Origin: Streptomyces rubellomurinus
GTDB taxonomy: Bacteria; Actinomycetota; Actinomycetes; Streptomycetales; Streptomycetaceae
Assembly: GCF_000961885.1 (NCBI RefSeq)
Contig: NZ_JZKH01000005.1
Span: 101,169 to 165,168 of the forward strand
Length of the DNA stretch: 64,000 nt
Reading direction: 5' to 3'
Part shown: positions 10,505 to 19,285 of the stretch, in pieces
How positions within the stretch are numbered: the first letter of the stretch is position 1
How the letters are laid out: every line of letters starts with the position of its first letter
Made by a program: the position numbers and the translations under genes
The notes under the pieces: model-generated
Databases searched by the model: none
What the model saw: the letters and a program-made list of their open reading frames with translations, nothing else
What the model was told of the DNA's origin: nothing

Positions 10505-11773
10505 ATGATCGTGGCCGGACAGGGGGCGGACGAAGTGAGAATGCGGTCACCGCTGCGCAGCTGGCGGAGCCTGAGCAAGCCGCAGCGCACCGAGCTCTAC
10601 CTGCGCTGGTCGCTCTACCTGATGGCGCTGCTCCTGCTGATCGCCGTCCTGACCAGCTCCGGCCTCGCCCTCAAGCAGGCCGACGGCGACCCCGCGCTGA
10701 TGCCCGTGGTCCGGGTCTCGCTGCTCCTCGCCCTCGCGCTCACCCTGGTCCTGCTGCGGACCTACCGGGTGGCCATCGACCACTACCTGCGCCGCCCCAC
10801 CGGCCACACCCGCTGGATCGCCGTCTCCGTCTGCCTCGCGGTGGCCGGCTGCTGGACGGTCCTGCTGCTCGGCCCGAAGGCCGACCCGGCGAACCCGAGT
10901 GACATCCCGTTCACCCTGTACGTCGCCGGGGACCTGCTGCTCTCCACCTTCGGACCGGTGTGCGTGGGGCTGCGCCCGAAACCGGCCGCCCTCACCGGGC
11001 TGGGCATGCTGCTGGCGGTCACCCCCGCCGTGCTGCTGGCCGGGGTCGGCGTCGGCGCCACCGCCGGGTTCCTGGTCGGCCAGGGGCTCTTCACGGCCTT
11101 CATCGGCTCCAGCTGCCGCGGCTTCGCCTGGCTGTGCGCCGTCGTCTGGGAACTGGACGCCGCCCGCGAGGCGCAGTCCCGGCTGGCCGTCGCCGAGGAG
11201 CGGCTGCGCTTCTCCCGCGACCTGCACGACGTGATGGGCCGCAACCTCACCACCATCGCGCTGAAGAGCGAACTCGCCGTCCAGCTCGCCCGGCGCGGGC
11301 GCCCCGAGGCCGCCGAGCAGATGGCCGAGGTCCAGAAGATCGCCCAGGAGTCGCAGCGCGAGGTCCGGGACGTCGTGCGCGGCTACCGCACCGCCGACCT
11401 GCACGCCGAGGCGATCGGCGCCCGCGCGGTGCTCCGCGCCGCCGACGTCGCCTGCGAGATCGACCTCGGCGCGGAGGCCGACCGGCTGCCGCCGCCGGTG
11501 CAGTCCGTGTTCGGCTGGGTGATCCGCGAGGCCACCACCAACGTGCTGCGGCACAGCGAGGCCGCCCGCTGCCTGATCCGGCTGCGGCAGGAGGACGGAC
11601 GGGCGGTGCTGGAGCTGGAGAACGACGGGGTGCCCGCCGTCCCGCTCCCGTCCCAGGGCGCCGGCACCGGGCTGCGCGGCCTGCGCGAGCGGCTCGCCGC
11701 CCACGACGGCGAGCTGACCGTCCCGGCCGCCGAGGCGGGCACCTTCCGGATGCTCGCCACCGTCCCGCTCTGA
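10505..11773 (+). CDS. NarL-type sensor histidine kinase
   Basis: A 422-residue membrane kinase. About five or six transmembrane segments occupy residues 33-215. The HisKA_3 dimerisation domain has phospho-acceptor His241 in FSRDLHDVMGRNL, and the HATPase domain has the N-box Asn346 in REATTNVLRHSE and the G-box GTGLRGLRER. The start is ATG at 10505 with ggaagg 7 bases upstream. The partner response regulator follows after 60 bases. The neighbouring exporter suggests the pair controls its expression, as in DesK/LiaS-like systems, but the signal is unknown. Confidence 0.92.
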   Translation: MIVAGQGADEVRMRSPLRSWRSLSKPQRTELYLRWSLYLMALLLLIAVLTSSGLALKQADGDPALMPVVRVSLLLALALTLVLLRTYRVAIDHYLRRPTGHTRWIAVSVCLAVAGCWTVLLLGPKADPANPSDIPFTLYVAGDLLLSTFGPVCVGLRPKPAALTGLGMLLAVTPAVLLAGVGVGATAGFLVGQGLFTAFIGSSCRGFAWLCAVVWELDAAREAQSRLAVAEERLRFSRDLHDVMGRNLTTIALKSELAVQLARRGRPEAAEQMAEVQKIAQESQREVRDVVRGYRTADLHAEAIGARAVLRAADVACEIDLGAEADRLPPPVQSVFGWVIREATTNVLRHSEAARCLIRLRQEDGRAVLELENDGVPAVPLPSQGAGTGLRGLRERLAAHDGELTVPAAEAGTFRMLATVPL

Positions 11774-11833
11774 ACCTTCCTCTGAACCGTCCCGCTCCGA
11801 CCGCCCCCTGCCGCCGCCGAGGAAGGCCCGCCG

Positions 11834-12457
11834 ATGACCGAGAACCCCGCGCCCGTCCGCGTCCTGCTCGCCGACGACGAGCACCTGATCCGCGGCGCGC
11901 TGGCCGCGCTGCTGTCGCTGGAGGACGACCTGGAGGTGGTCGCGCAGGCCGGCTCCGGCCCGGAGGCGCTGGCCATGGCGCAGGCGCACCGGCCCGACGT
12001 CGCGGTGCTGGACCTCCAGATGCCAGGCCTGGACGGCATCGAGGTCGCCGCCGAGCTGCGCCGGCTGATGCCGGACTGCCGCTGCATGATCGTCACCGGC
12101 CACGGCCGCCCCGGCTACCTGAAGCGGGCGCTGGAGGTCGGCGTGCGCGGCTTCCTGCCGAAGACCGTCTCGGCGGCCGACCTGGCCGGCATCATCCGCA
12201 CCGTGCGCTCCGGCGGCCGGTACGTCGACCCGGAGCTGGCGGCGGACGCGATCAGCGCCGGCGAGACCCCGCTGACCCCGCGCGAGACGGACGTCCTGGA
12301 GCTGGCCGCGGACGGCACCTCGATCGCGGAGATCGCCGACCGGGCCTCGCTCTCCCAGGGCACCGTGCGCAACTACCTGTCCTCGGCGGCGGGGAAGCTG
12401 GGCGCCGAGAACCGCCACGCGGCGGTGCGGATCGCCCGCGAGCACGGCTGGATCTAG
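11834..12457 (+). CDS. NarL/LuxR-family response regulator
   Basis: A 207-residue regulator. The receiver domain has Asp14/Asp15, phospho-acceptor Asp60 (VAVLDLQMPG), Thr88 and Lys110. The C-terminal LuxR helix-turn-helix starts near residue 143 (LTPRETDVLELAADGTSI). It is a cognate partner of the kinase encoded directly upstream, and the probable targets are the exporter operon and itself. Start ATG at 11834. Confidence 0.94.
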   Translation: MTENPAPVRVLLADDEHLIRGALAALLSLEDDLEVVAQAGSGPEALAMAQAHRPDVAVLDLQMPGLDGIEVAAELRRLMPDCRCMIVTGHGRPGYLKRALEVGVRGFLPKTVSAADLAGIIRTVRSGGRYVDPELAADAISAGETPLTPRETDVLELAADGTSIAEIADRASLSQGTVRNYLSSAAGKLGAENRHAAVRIAREHGWI

Positions 12458-12484
12458 GGCTGGCCGCGCCCGCGGGCGTTCGGG

Positions 12485-13384
12485 TCAGACCCAGCTGGTG
12501 CCGGTCAGCCGCTCGTACACCTCGATGTACCGGGCCCGGGTCCGCTCGACCAGCTCGGCCGGCAGCTCCGGCGGCGGCTGCTCGCTGTAGCGGTCCCAGC
12601 CGGAGGCCGGGGAGACCAGCCAGTCGCGGATCAGCTGCTTGTCGAAGGAGGCCTGCGAGCGGCCCGGCTGGTACTCGTCGGCCGGCCAGTAGCGGGAGGA
12701 GTCCGGGGTGAGCACCTCGTCGCCGATGATCAGCTCGCCGTCCAGCAGGCCGTACTCGAACTTGGTGTCGGCCAGGATGATCCCCCGGTCGCGGGCGATG
12801 TCCCGGGCCCGGCCGTAGACGTCCAGAGTGGTGCGGCGCACCTGGGCGGCCAACTCGGCGCCGATCCGGCGGGCGGTCTCCTCGTAGGGGACGTTCTCGT
12901 CGTGCTCGCCGACCGCGGCCTTGAGCGCCGGGGTGTAGATCGGGGCGGGCAGCTCGGAGCTGTTGACCAGGCCCTCCGGCAGCGCGATGCCGCAGACCGT
13001 ACGGGTCTCCTCGTACTCGGTCAGGCCGGAGCCGGCCAGGTAGCCGCGGGCGACCGCCTCGACCGGGATCATGTCCAGGCTCTTGCAGATCAGCGTGCGG
13101 CCCTTCCAGTCGGCCGGGGCGCCGACCGGGACCTCGGTGGAGATCACGTGGTTGGGCACGATGTCGGCGATCCGCTCGAACCACCACAGCGAGAGCTGGG
13201 TGAGGACGCGGCCCTTGTCCGGGATCTCGTTCGGCAGCACCCAGTCGTGCGCGGACATCCGGTCGCTGGCGACCATCACCAGCTCGCCCGACTCGGTGCG
13301 GTAGAGGTCACGCACCTTCCCGGTGTGCAGGTGGACCAGGCCGGGGACCTGGACGGGCTCGGGCTTGGTGACAAAACCGCTCAA
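12485..13384 (-). CDS. purC: Phosphoribosylaminoimidazole-succinocarboxamide synthase
   Basis: SAICAR synthase, which condenses CAIR with aspartate using ATP in purine synthesis. Diagnostic segments are HTGKVRDLY, SDRMSAHDWVLP, GRTLICKS, YLAGSGLTEYEET and LADTKFEYG. I chose the TTG at 13384, giving 299 residues beginning SGFVTKPEPVQVPGL, the usual beginning of Streptomycetaceae PurC, with GAGGA about 11 bases upstream. A GTG at 13444 would add 20 residues of unlike sequence. It is separated from purSQL by lsr2 and the exporter locus. Confidence 0.95.
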   Translation of the reverse strand: MSGFVTKPEPVQVPGLVHLHTGKVRDLYRTESGELVMVASDRMSAHDWVLPNEIPDKGRVLTQLSLWWFERIADIVPNHVISTEVPVGAPADWKGRTLICKSLDMIPVEAVARGYLAGSGLTEYEETRTVCGIALPEGLVNSSELPAPIYTPALKAAVGEHDENVPYEETARRIGAELAAQVRRTTLDVYGRARDIARDRGIILADTKFEYGLLDGELIIGDEVLTPDSSRYWPADEYQPGRSQASFDKQLIRDWLVSPASGWDRYSEQPPPELPAELVERTRARYIEVYERLTGTSWV

Positions 13385-13475
13385 GGTGTTCTCAGTCCTC
13401 AGGGGTCGTTCACGGGCGTGGGGCACCGCGAAAGGGGAGGTCACTGCCCCCGCAGTCTTTCACGCCCGCCGCCGG

Positions 13476-15011
13476 TCAGTTCTTGCAGAGCCGGTCCAGC
13501 AGGTTGGCGGTGGCCCGCTGGACCCGCTCGTCGGTCAGGCCCGGGCGGTCCAGCGCGGGCGACCAGGCGAAGGTGCCGGCCGCGAAGACGTAGGCGCCGC
13601 TGGGCGCCCGGTACAGCGAGGTCTCCTGGAAGCGGGTGCGGCCGGCGAGGTCCTGGTACGGCGAGTGCGCCAGCAGCACCCGTTCGGTGTACTCGGGCAG
13701 CGCCACCTTCGGGTAGTACCGGTCGGCCTCGCCCGCGACCAGGCCGGGCAGTTCGTCGCCCTCCTGCAGCCCGGTGCCGTCCCAGAGCCAGTGCGCGGTG
13801 TGCCGGGCGACCAGCGGGACGGGTGCGGCGACCCGGCCCGAGTACTGCACGCCGAGCAGGTGCTGCTCGGGCTCCCCGGCGTCCCGCCACAGCGCGCTGG
13901 CCGCGCCGGAGGCCCCCGCGGCCGGGCTGCCGGGCCCGGCCTTCTGTCGCTTGCGGCAGTTGAGCAGCCGGTTGGGCTCGCCGGAGGCGGCCGGGGTCAG
14001 CTCGACCCGCCAGTACATGGTGTTGGCGGACAGGAACACCAGCGAGGTGCCGCCGTCCCGGGCCCGCTCGGCGGCCCGGCGCATCGGCTCGGACCAGTAC
14101 TCGTCGTGGCCGGGGAAGACCAGCGCCCGGTGCCGGGCCGGGTCGACCAGGCCGGCGTGCAGGTCGGTGGCGGTGGCGTAGGAGAGGTCGTAGCCGTAGC
14201 GCTCGGCCCAGCGGATGAAGTCGTAGGCGTGGCCGACGTGCAGCGGCAGCCCGGCGGTGGCGTGCGGGCGGTCGAAGGAGACCGTGACGGCCGCGTCCGC
14301 CTCGCCGACCAGCCCGCCCCGGCCGTCCCAGGCGTGGTAGAGGCTGGCGCCGCTGCGGCCGTCCTCGGGGAACAGGTTGTACGCCTGCCAGGTCACGTCC
14401 GGGAGCACCAGGAGGAGTTCGGCGGCGTGCTCCTGCTCGGCGACGTCCCGGACGGTGAACGGGATGTGACTGCGGTGCAGCATGTCGGCGGTGGTCAGCA
14501 CCGCGACGTACGCGCCGGGCTGCCAGTGGGTCGGGATCTGCAACCGCCAGGAGTGCCACCAGTGGTGACAGGAGACGGTCCGCTCGACGACCAGCGGGGC
14601 GGGCTGGACCAGACCGGAGATCAGCGGACTTGTCGTCATGTGGCGCGCGCCGTCGCCGCCGTAGTGGCCGATCCGGTAGACGTCGACGGAGAACTCGCGG
14701 GGCGGGTTGACGGTGACCCGGAAGTCCACCGAGCCGCCGGGGCGGATCACCCCGGCCGAGGCGAAGCCCTTGATCTGCTGGTCCACGTCGTTGGAGCTGC
14801 GCGGGGTGCCGACCGGCGGCACGGGGCGGCCACCGGCCGCCAGCGGCTGCTGGCCGGGGGCGTCCACCGAGACGTACCAGGGCACGCTGCCCTCGGCGTC
14901 CAGGTACTCCTCGGGGCTGCGCAGCCAGGGCAGCGGGCCCTGCCCGAAGGGGTCGGAGACGCTGTAGGCGTGCGTTCCGGACTCCCAGCGGCGATTGAGT
15001 TCCGAGCCCAC
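13476..15011 (-). CDS. N,N-dimethylformamidase beta-subunit-like protein
   Basis: A 511-residue protein with the domain of the large subunit of N,N-dimethylformamidase, a glutamine-amidotransferase-like fold (for example YGYDLSYATATDLHAG, RALVFPGHDEYWSEPMRRA). The N-terminal half looks like a beta-sandwich (RVTVNPPREFSVDVYRIGHYGG). The true enzyme is larger (about 760 residues) and has a small alpha subunit; none is encoded nearby, so the substrate is probably different. The GTG start at 15011 is preceded by GGGAGG. No signal peptide is visible with this start. Confidence 0.78.
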   Translation of the reverse strand: MGSELNRRWESGTHAYSVSDPFGQGPLPWLRSPEEYLDAEGSVPWYVSVDAPGQQPLAAGGRPVPPVGTPRSSNDVDQQIKGFASAGVIRPGGSVDFRVTVNPPREFSVDVYRIGHYGGDGARHMTTSPLISGLVQPAPLVVERTVSCHHWWHSWRLQIPTHWQPGAYVAVLTTADMLHRSHIPFTVRDVAEQEHAAELLLVLPDVTWQAYNLFPEDGRSGASLYHAWDGRGGLVGEADAAVTVSFDRPHATAGLPLHVGHAYDFIRWAERYGYDLSYATATDLHAGLVDPARHRALVFPGHDEYWSEPMRRAAERARDGGTSLVFLSANTMYWRVELTPAASGEPNRLLNCRKRQKAGPGSPAAGASGAASALWRDAGEPEQHLLGVQYSGRVAAPVPLVARHTAHWLWDGTGLQEGDELPGLVAGEADRYYPKVALPEYTERVLLAHSPYQDLAGRTRFQETSLYRAPSGAYVFAAGTFAWSPALDRPGLTDERVQRATANLLDRLCKN

Positions 15012-15391
15012 GCGCCCTCCCAGGTGCACTTCCGTGATTCCTCGCTCGCCCCCCGGGCGCTCCTGATCCGGTGCCGACGCCCTCCCCCGGCCCCGGCGGC
15101 CGGGAGGCACCCCCACGCTCCGGCGCTCGCCCGCCGCCCGTCGCGTTCGACACCGGCGCGCGCTTCGGCTCCCGGGGCCCGGTTGGCACGTGCCCCCCGG
15201 ATGTGCGTGCGGTCTAATACACCACACCGCGTCGGCGCCGCGTCACCCCGCGGTCGCAATTGGTGCGGGGAATCTCGCGGCCCGCCCGGGCAGGGCCTCC
15301 GGCCTGCGCGGACGCCCGCCCGCCGGACCGCCCGGGGGCGCGTACGGAGCCGTCGAGCGCCGCCCGGGCCGGTGCCTGCCGCCGGCCGGCA
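15012..15391. other. Intergenic stretch between two leftward genes
   Basis: 380 bp, very GC-rich. The only base-composition break is around 15209-15262 (tctaataca; caattg), which may hold the promoter of the dimethylformamidase-like gene. No gene, repeat or clear terminator is seen. Confidence 0.35.
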
Positions 15392-16954
15392 CTACAGCCG
15401 GACCGGCTTCTCCAGGCGGACGTCGGCGGCGTCCAGCCAGGCGCGCAGCGGGCCGTCCTGGCCCTGTTCGACGGCCTGGGCGACCGGGCCGGCCAGGTCG
15501 GTGCGGCGGACGCCGCCGAGCAGCAGCACCGGGCCGTCCAGCCAGTCCAGGCCGGGGGCGCCGCCCGCGGTGTCCACGGCGGCGCAGCAGACCATCGCGG
15601 TGACGTGGTCGACCAGCAGGTCGCGGCCGGTGCGGTCGGGTTCGAGCAGCGGGGCCGGGGCGGTGGTGCGGGCAAGCTGGGCGGCGAGCGCGGCGGCCAG
15701 CCGTTCGCCGTCGCCCTCGGCGAGCCGGACCAGCAGCCGGGTCAGGGTGGGGGCGCCGGGGCGGGACTGCGGGGCGAGCCGGTCCAGGGCGGTCTGCAGG
15801 GCGGCGGCGCCGGCCCGCCAGCCGGCGTCCACCACGTCGGCCGGGTAGTCGGTCCACTCCAGCTCGTGCCAGCTGCCGGCCGGCGGGCGGCCGAAGAACA
15901 GTTCGGCGGCGAGCCGGGAGACCGCGCGGTCGACGGCGCCGGGCTCCTCCAGCAGGTCGCAGGCCGGGCGGTCGCCGAGCCGGGTGCCGTAGCCGTCCGC
16001 CAGCCGGTCGCGGCGGGACAGCTCGGTGAGCGCGGCGGCCACACCGGCGTTGAGGTGCGCGGGGTGGCGGCCGAGCCGCCAGGCGGGCAGCGCGACCCGG
16101 GTGAGCAGGCGGTCCCAGCCGGCGTAGGCCAGGCCGACCTGCTCCTGGGCGGCTATCCGGAGGCCGTAGTCGACCGCCCGGGCCTGCTCGGAGGCCCGGG
16201 CCGCGACGGACCGCTCCAGCTCGGCGGCGTGGCCGCGGCAGGCGCCGAGCAGCCGGCGGGTGATCGGCCGGGTGAGCCGGTCGGCGAGGGCGGCGGGGCC
16301 GCGCCGGGGAGCGGCGGGTTCGACGGCGGGGGCGCCGCCGAGGCCGGGGGCGCCGCCCCGGCCGGAGTCGAGGCTGGCGTCCAGGCTGCGCAGGAAGCGG
16401 CGGGCGGCGGCGATCTCCGGATCGGCGGAGGCGGCGGTGCCGGCCACCACCGGTGCCAGCAGGGCGCGCAGCTCGCCGGCCCGCATCCACCACAGGAACG
16501 GCGAGCCGATCACCAGCACCGGCGCGGGCGGCTCGTGCTGCCGGCCGGCGGGCGGGACGTCCTCCAGCCAGCTGTCGCAGTCCGGGGTGAGCGCGATGGC
16601 CGAGGGGGCGGGCACCTCCAGCCGGTCGGCCAGCTCGTCGATCAGCCGGTACAGCTCGGGGGCCTCGACGCGTTCCAGCGGGACGGCCGGGATGCGCGGC
16701 GGGACGGCCCTGCGGTAGGCGCGGGCGGTCAGGCCGGCCACCAGGAGGGCCAGCGCGGCGACCGCGCAGACCACCCAGCGGACGGCGTCCCACCCGGCGG
16801 CGTCCGCGGCGCCGGGTGCGCCGATCCGGCCGGTGAACCGGCCGGCGAGCAGCACGGCCGCGACGGCGGCGGGCAGGGCGGCGGCGGCCAGGGCCAGGCC
16901 CCGGACCCGCAGGACCACCTGGGCGTGAGCGCGCGCGGTGTCGACTGCGGCCAT
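15392..16954 (-). CDS. Membrane protein with a degenerate M48-peptidase-like domain
   Basis: A 520-residue protein. Two transmembrane segments lie at about residues 14-42 and 55-80. The segment after them (ELYRLIDELADRLEVP, then AIALTPDCDSWLEDV, then PVLVIGSPFLWWMRAGELRALLAPVVAG at about 146-172, broken here for length by position) follows the order of M48 (HtpX/Ste24-like) peptidases. Where these have HExxH after ELRALLA, this protein has APVVAG, so it cannot bind zinc in the usual way. It is probably a non-catalytic homologue. I chose ATG 16954; GTG 16966 is possible. Function unknown. Confidence 0.62.
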   Translation of the reverse strand: MAAVDTARAHAQVVLRVRGLALAAAALPAAVAAVLLAGRFTGRIGAPGAADAAGWDAVRWVVCAVAALALLVAGLTARAYRRAVPPRIPAVPLERVEAPELYRLIDELADRLEVPAPSAIALTPDCDSWLEDVPPAGRQHEPPAPVLVIGSPFLWWMRAGELRALLAPVVAGTAASADPEIAAARRFLRSLDASLDSGRGGAPGLGGAPAVEPAAPRRGPAALADRLTRPITRRLLGACRGHAAELERSVAARASEQARAVDYGLRIAAQEQVGLAYAGWDRLLTRVALPAWRLGRHPAHLNAGVAAALTELSRRDRLADGYGTRLGDRPACDLLEEPGAVDRAVSRLAAELFFGRPPAGSWHELEWTDYPADVVDAGWRAGAAALQTALDRLAPQSRPGAPTLTRLLVRLAEGDGERLAAALAAQLARTTAPAPLLEPDRTGRDLLVDHVTAMVCCAAVDTAGGAPGLDWLDGPVLLLGGVRRTDLAGPVAQAVEQGQDGPLRAWLDAADVRLEKPVRL

Positions 16955-17418
16955 ACGGTGCGGCACCCCCTTCGGAGCCCTCGGGCGCCCGGCGACGGGG
17001 CCCGAGCCGACTCGAAACGATCAGTTCCGACCGGGAGCGGAGGAGTCCGATCCCGGTAGTACGAGCTGCGTCAGGACAAGCTGTGTGGCGCTACTGACAT
17101 TCTCGACGCGCCGCCCCGGGCGGGCGTTCCGGATGGTCCCGGTTTCCACTCGTCCCGGTGACGGCGCCCGAACACCGCCGCCGTCACCCGGGGAGCCGAC
17201 GACCGGTCCGGTGCGAAGCACCCGGGCGAGCACCCGGCCGGACGCCGTCCAGCATCCCCCCGCGGGCGCGCCGCTACCCGGCGGCGCCCCAGCGCACGGA
17301 CCCCGCGCAACGCGATCAGGCGCACCATAAGGCCGGGCGGCCGGTTGCGTCAGCCGGATGCGGACGCTGTCACCCGATGGGCTGGAATCCGGCCGCCGGA
17401 CGGTGCGCCGCCCGCCGT
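16955..17418. other. Non-coding stretch before the MITE-like element
   Basis: 464 bp with open frames on both strands that look like GC-rich noise. It presumably carries the promoter of the M48-like gene. I see nothing else supportable. Confidence 0.3.
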
Positions 17419-17579
17419 GGGCCTGTCTCTTGGATTTTGTCGGATCAGCGTGCGGCGTTGGGGTGCGTGCATCGCAAGGCGGAGGAGGGAGCCACTGCGG
17501 AGCATTGGCGACCGACGACAACGCGGCGAGGTGCGTGCCCCGGCGTCGCACGCCCGGCAAGGGTCCAAGAGACAGGCCC
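17419..17579. mobile_element. 161-bp MITE-like palindromic repeat
   Basis: Perfect 16-bp terminal inverted repeats gggcctgtctcttgga (17419-17434) and tccaagagacaggccc (17564-17579). Similarity between the ends continues inward, imperfectly, for about 40 more bases (for example gcgtgcggcgttggggtg against gcgtgcgacgccggggca read on the other strand). There is no coding capacity. It has the form of a miniature inverted-repeat element that would be moved by a transposase encoded elsewhere. No clear target-site duplication is visible. Confidence 0.7.
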
Positions 17580-17603
17580 GTGGCCGCCCCCGCCCCGGAA
17601 ACG

Positions 17604-17654
17604 CCGAGGGCGCTGCGTCCATGGGGGTTGACCCCACGGACGCAGCGCCCTCGG
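17604..17654 (-). terminator. Long hairpin terminator after purD
   Basis: A perfect 17-bp stem (ccgagggcgctgcgtcc) plus an inner tgggg/cccca stem, 14 bases beyond the purD stop. Confidence 0.85.
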
Positions 17655-17668
17655 ACGGACGCGGCCGC

Positions 17669-18916
17669 CTACGCGGTGGCGGCCTTCAGCGCGATGTCGG
17701 TGCGGTGCTGCCCGCCCTTCAGGGAGATCCGGCCGACCGCCGCGTAGGCGCGCTCGCGCGCCTCGGCGAGGTCCGCGCCGGTCGCCGTGACCGACAGGAC
17801 GCGGCCGCCGGCGCTCAGCACCTGGCCGTCCTCGCCCGCCCTGGTACCGGCGTGCAGCACGAACGCGGTGCCGTCCGCCTCGGCCTCGGCCAGGCCCTCG
17901 ATGGGGTCGCCGGTGCGCGGCGCGGCCGGGTAGCCATCGGAGGCGACGACCACGGTGACGGCCGCGCCCTCGTCCCAGCGCAGCGGCTCCAGCTGGTCCA
18001 GGGTGCCCTCGGCCGCGGCCAGCAGGACGCCGGCCAGCGGGGTGCGCAGCCGGGCCAGCACGACCTGGGTCTCCGGGTCCCCGAAGCGGGCGTTGAACTC
18101 GATCACCCGGGTGCCGCGCGAGGTGAGCGCCAGGCCCGCGTACAGCAGGCCGGAGAACTCGGTGCCACGGCGGCGCAGCTCGTCGACGGTCGGCTGCAGG
18201 ACGCTCTCCAGGACCTCCTGGACCAGCCCCGCCGGGGCCCAGGGCAGCGGCGAGTAGGCGCCCATGCCGCCGGTGTTGGGGCCCTCGTCGCCGTCCAGCG
18301 CGCGCTTGAAGTCCTGCGCGGGCTGCAGCGGGAGCACGGTGGTGCCGTCGGTGATCGCGAACAGCGAGACCTCGGGGCCGTCCAGGTACTCCTCGATGAC
18401 CACGCGCTCGCAGGAGGCGGCGTGCGCCAGCGCCTCCGCGCGGTCGGAGGTGACCACGACGCCCTTGCCGGCCGCCAGGCCGTCGTCCTTGACCACGTAC
18501 GGCGCGCCGAACGCGTCCAGCGCGGCGGCGGCCTCCTCCGCGGTGGTGCAGACGTAGGAGCGGGCGGTCGGGACGCCGGCCCCGGCCATCACGTCCTTGG
18601 CGAAGGCCTTCGAGCCCTCCAGCTGGGCGGCCGCGGCGGACGGGCCGAACACCGGGATGCCGGCCGCGCGCACCGCGTCGGCGACGCCGGCCACCAGCGG
18701 GGCCTCCGGGCCGACCACGACCAGTTCGGCGCCGAGCCGCCGGGCCAGCGCGCTGACCTGCGCGCCATCCAGCTGGTCGACCGGGTGGACCGTCGCCACC
18801 TGCGCGATCCCGGCGTTGCCCGGGGCACAGTGCAGCTCGGTCACGGCGGGATCTTGGGACAGAGAGCGGCACAGGGCGTGTTCGCGGGCGCCGCCGCCGA
18901 TGACGAGGACCTTCAC
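17669..18916 (-). CDS. purD: Phosphoribosylamine-glycine ligase
   Basis: GAR synthetase, the second step of purine synthesis, joining phosphoribosylamine and glycine with ATP. At 415 residues it has the family length. Seen are the N-terminal KVLVIGGGAREHALC, the ATP-grasp lysine segment YVVKDDGLAAGKGVVV, and NARFGDPETQVVL. I chose GTG at 18916, which gives the usual VKVLVIGGG opening; a TTG three codons upstream is the alternative. It is monocistronic, ending at the strong hairpin. The fourth purine locus of the window. Confidence 0.97.
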   Translation of the reverse strand: MKVLVIGGGAREHALCRSLSQDPAVTELHCAPGNAGIAQVATVHPVDQLDGAQVSALARRLGAELVVVGPEAPLVAGVADAVRAAGIPVFGPSAAAAQLEGSKAFAKDVMAGAGVPTARSYVCTTAEEAAAALDAFGAPYVVKDDGLAAGKGVVVTSDRAEALAHAASCERVVIEEYLDGPEVSLFAITDGTTVLPLQPAQDFKRALDGDEGPNTGGMGAYSPLPWAPAGLVQEVLESVLQPTVDELRRRGTEFSGLLYAGLALTSRGTRVIEFNARFGDPETQVVLARLRTPLAGVLLAAAEGTLDQLEPLRWDEGAAVTVVVASDGYPAAPRTGDPIEGLAEAEADGTAFVLHAGTRAGEDGQVLSAGGRVLSVTATGADLAEARERAYAAVGRISLKGGQHRTDIALKAATA

Positions 18917-19285
18917 GCTCGCCAAGAATAGTCGGTGGCCGGTTCAGGCCGTCCTCCGGTCCCGTCCGATCCTCCAGTCGGAAGCGGTCCGTACGCCCAC
19001 GACGTCGGAGGATCCTCCGAGCCGGGGCCGGCCCGGTCAGCGGCGGGTGTCCGGGTCAGGACGGCGGGTCACCGGGGCCTCCCTCGGACGGGTGAAATCC
19101 CGCCGACTCGCGCAACCCGCTCACCTCGGGTTCCGGTGGCGGAATCCGGTAACGATCACCGGGGAAGCGTCCCACGGTCAGCCATTTGGCGGTAAGAAGT
19201 GCTGTTGGACAACCACCGGCAGACGCCACGTCAGCCGGTGCGCCGCCAGCCCCCAGCAGTCCGCCCGCCACAGGGAGCCCCACAG
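18917..19285. promoter_or_regulatory. Divergent control region between purD and the SLATT gene
   Basis: 369 bp. It includes a perfect 16-bp palindrome TCGGAGGATCCTCCGA at 19005-19020, and a related inverted repeat tccga-tcctccag-tcgga just to its left (about 18965-18982). Their spacing between divergent genes fits operators or promoter-linked hairpins. No gene is supported. Confidence 0.4.

Noticed and set aside
17419..17579. Rho-independent terminator
   Set aside because: Arms are 130 bases apart with a structured centre; the separate hairpin at 17604-17654 is the real terminator of purD.
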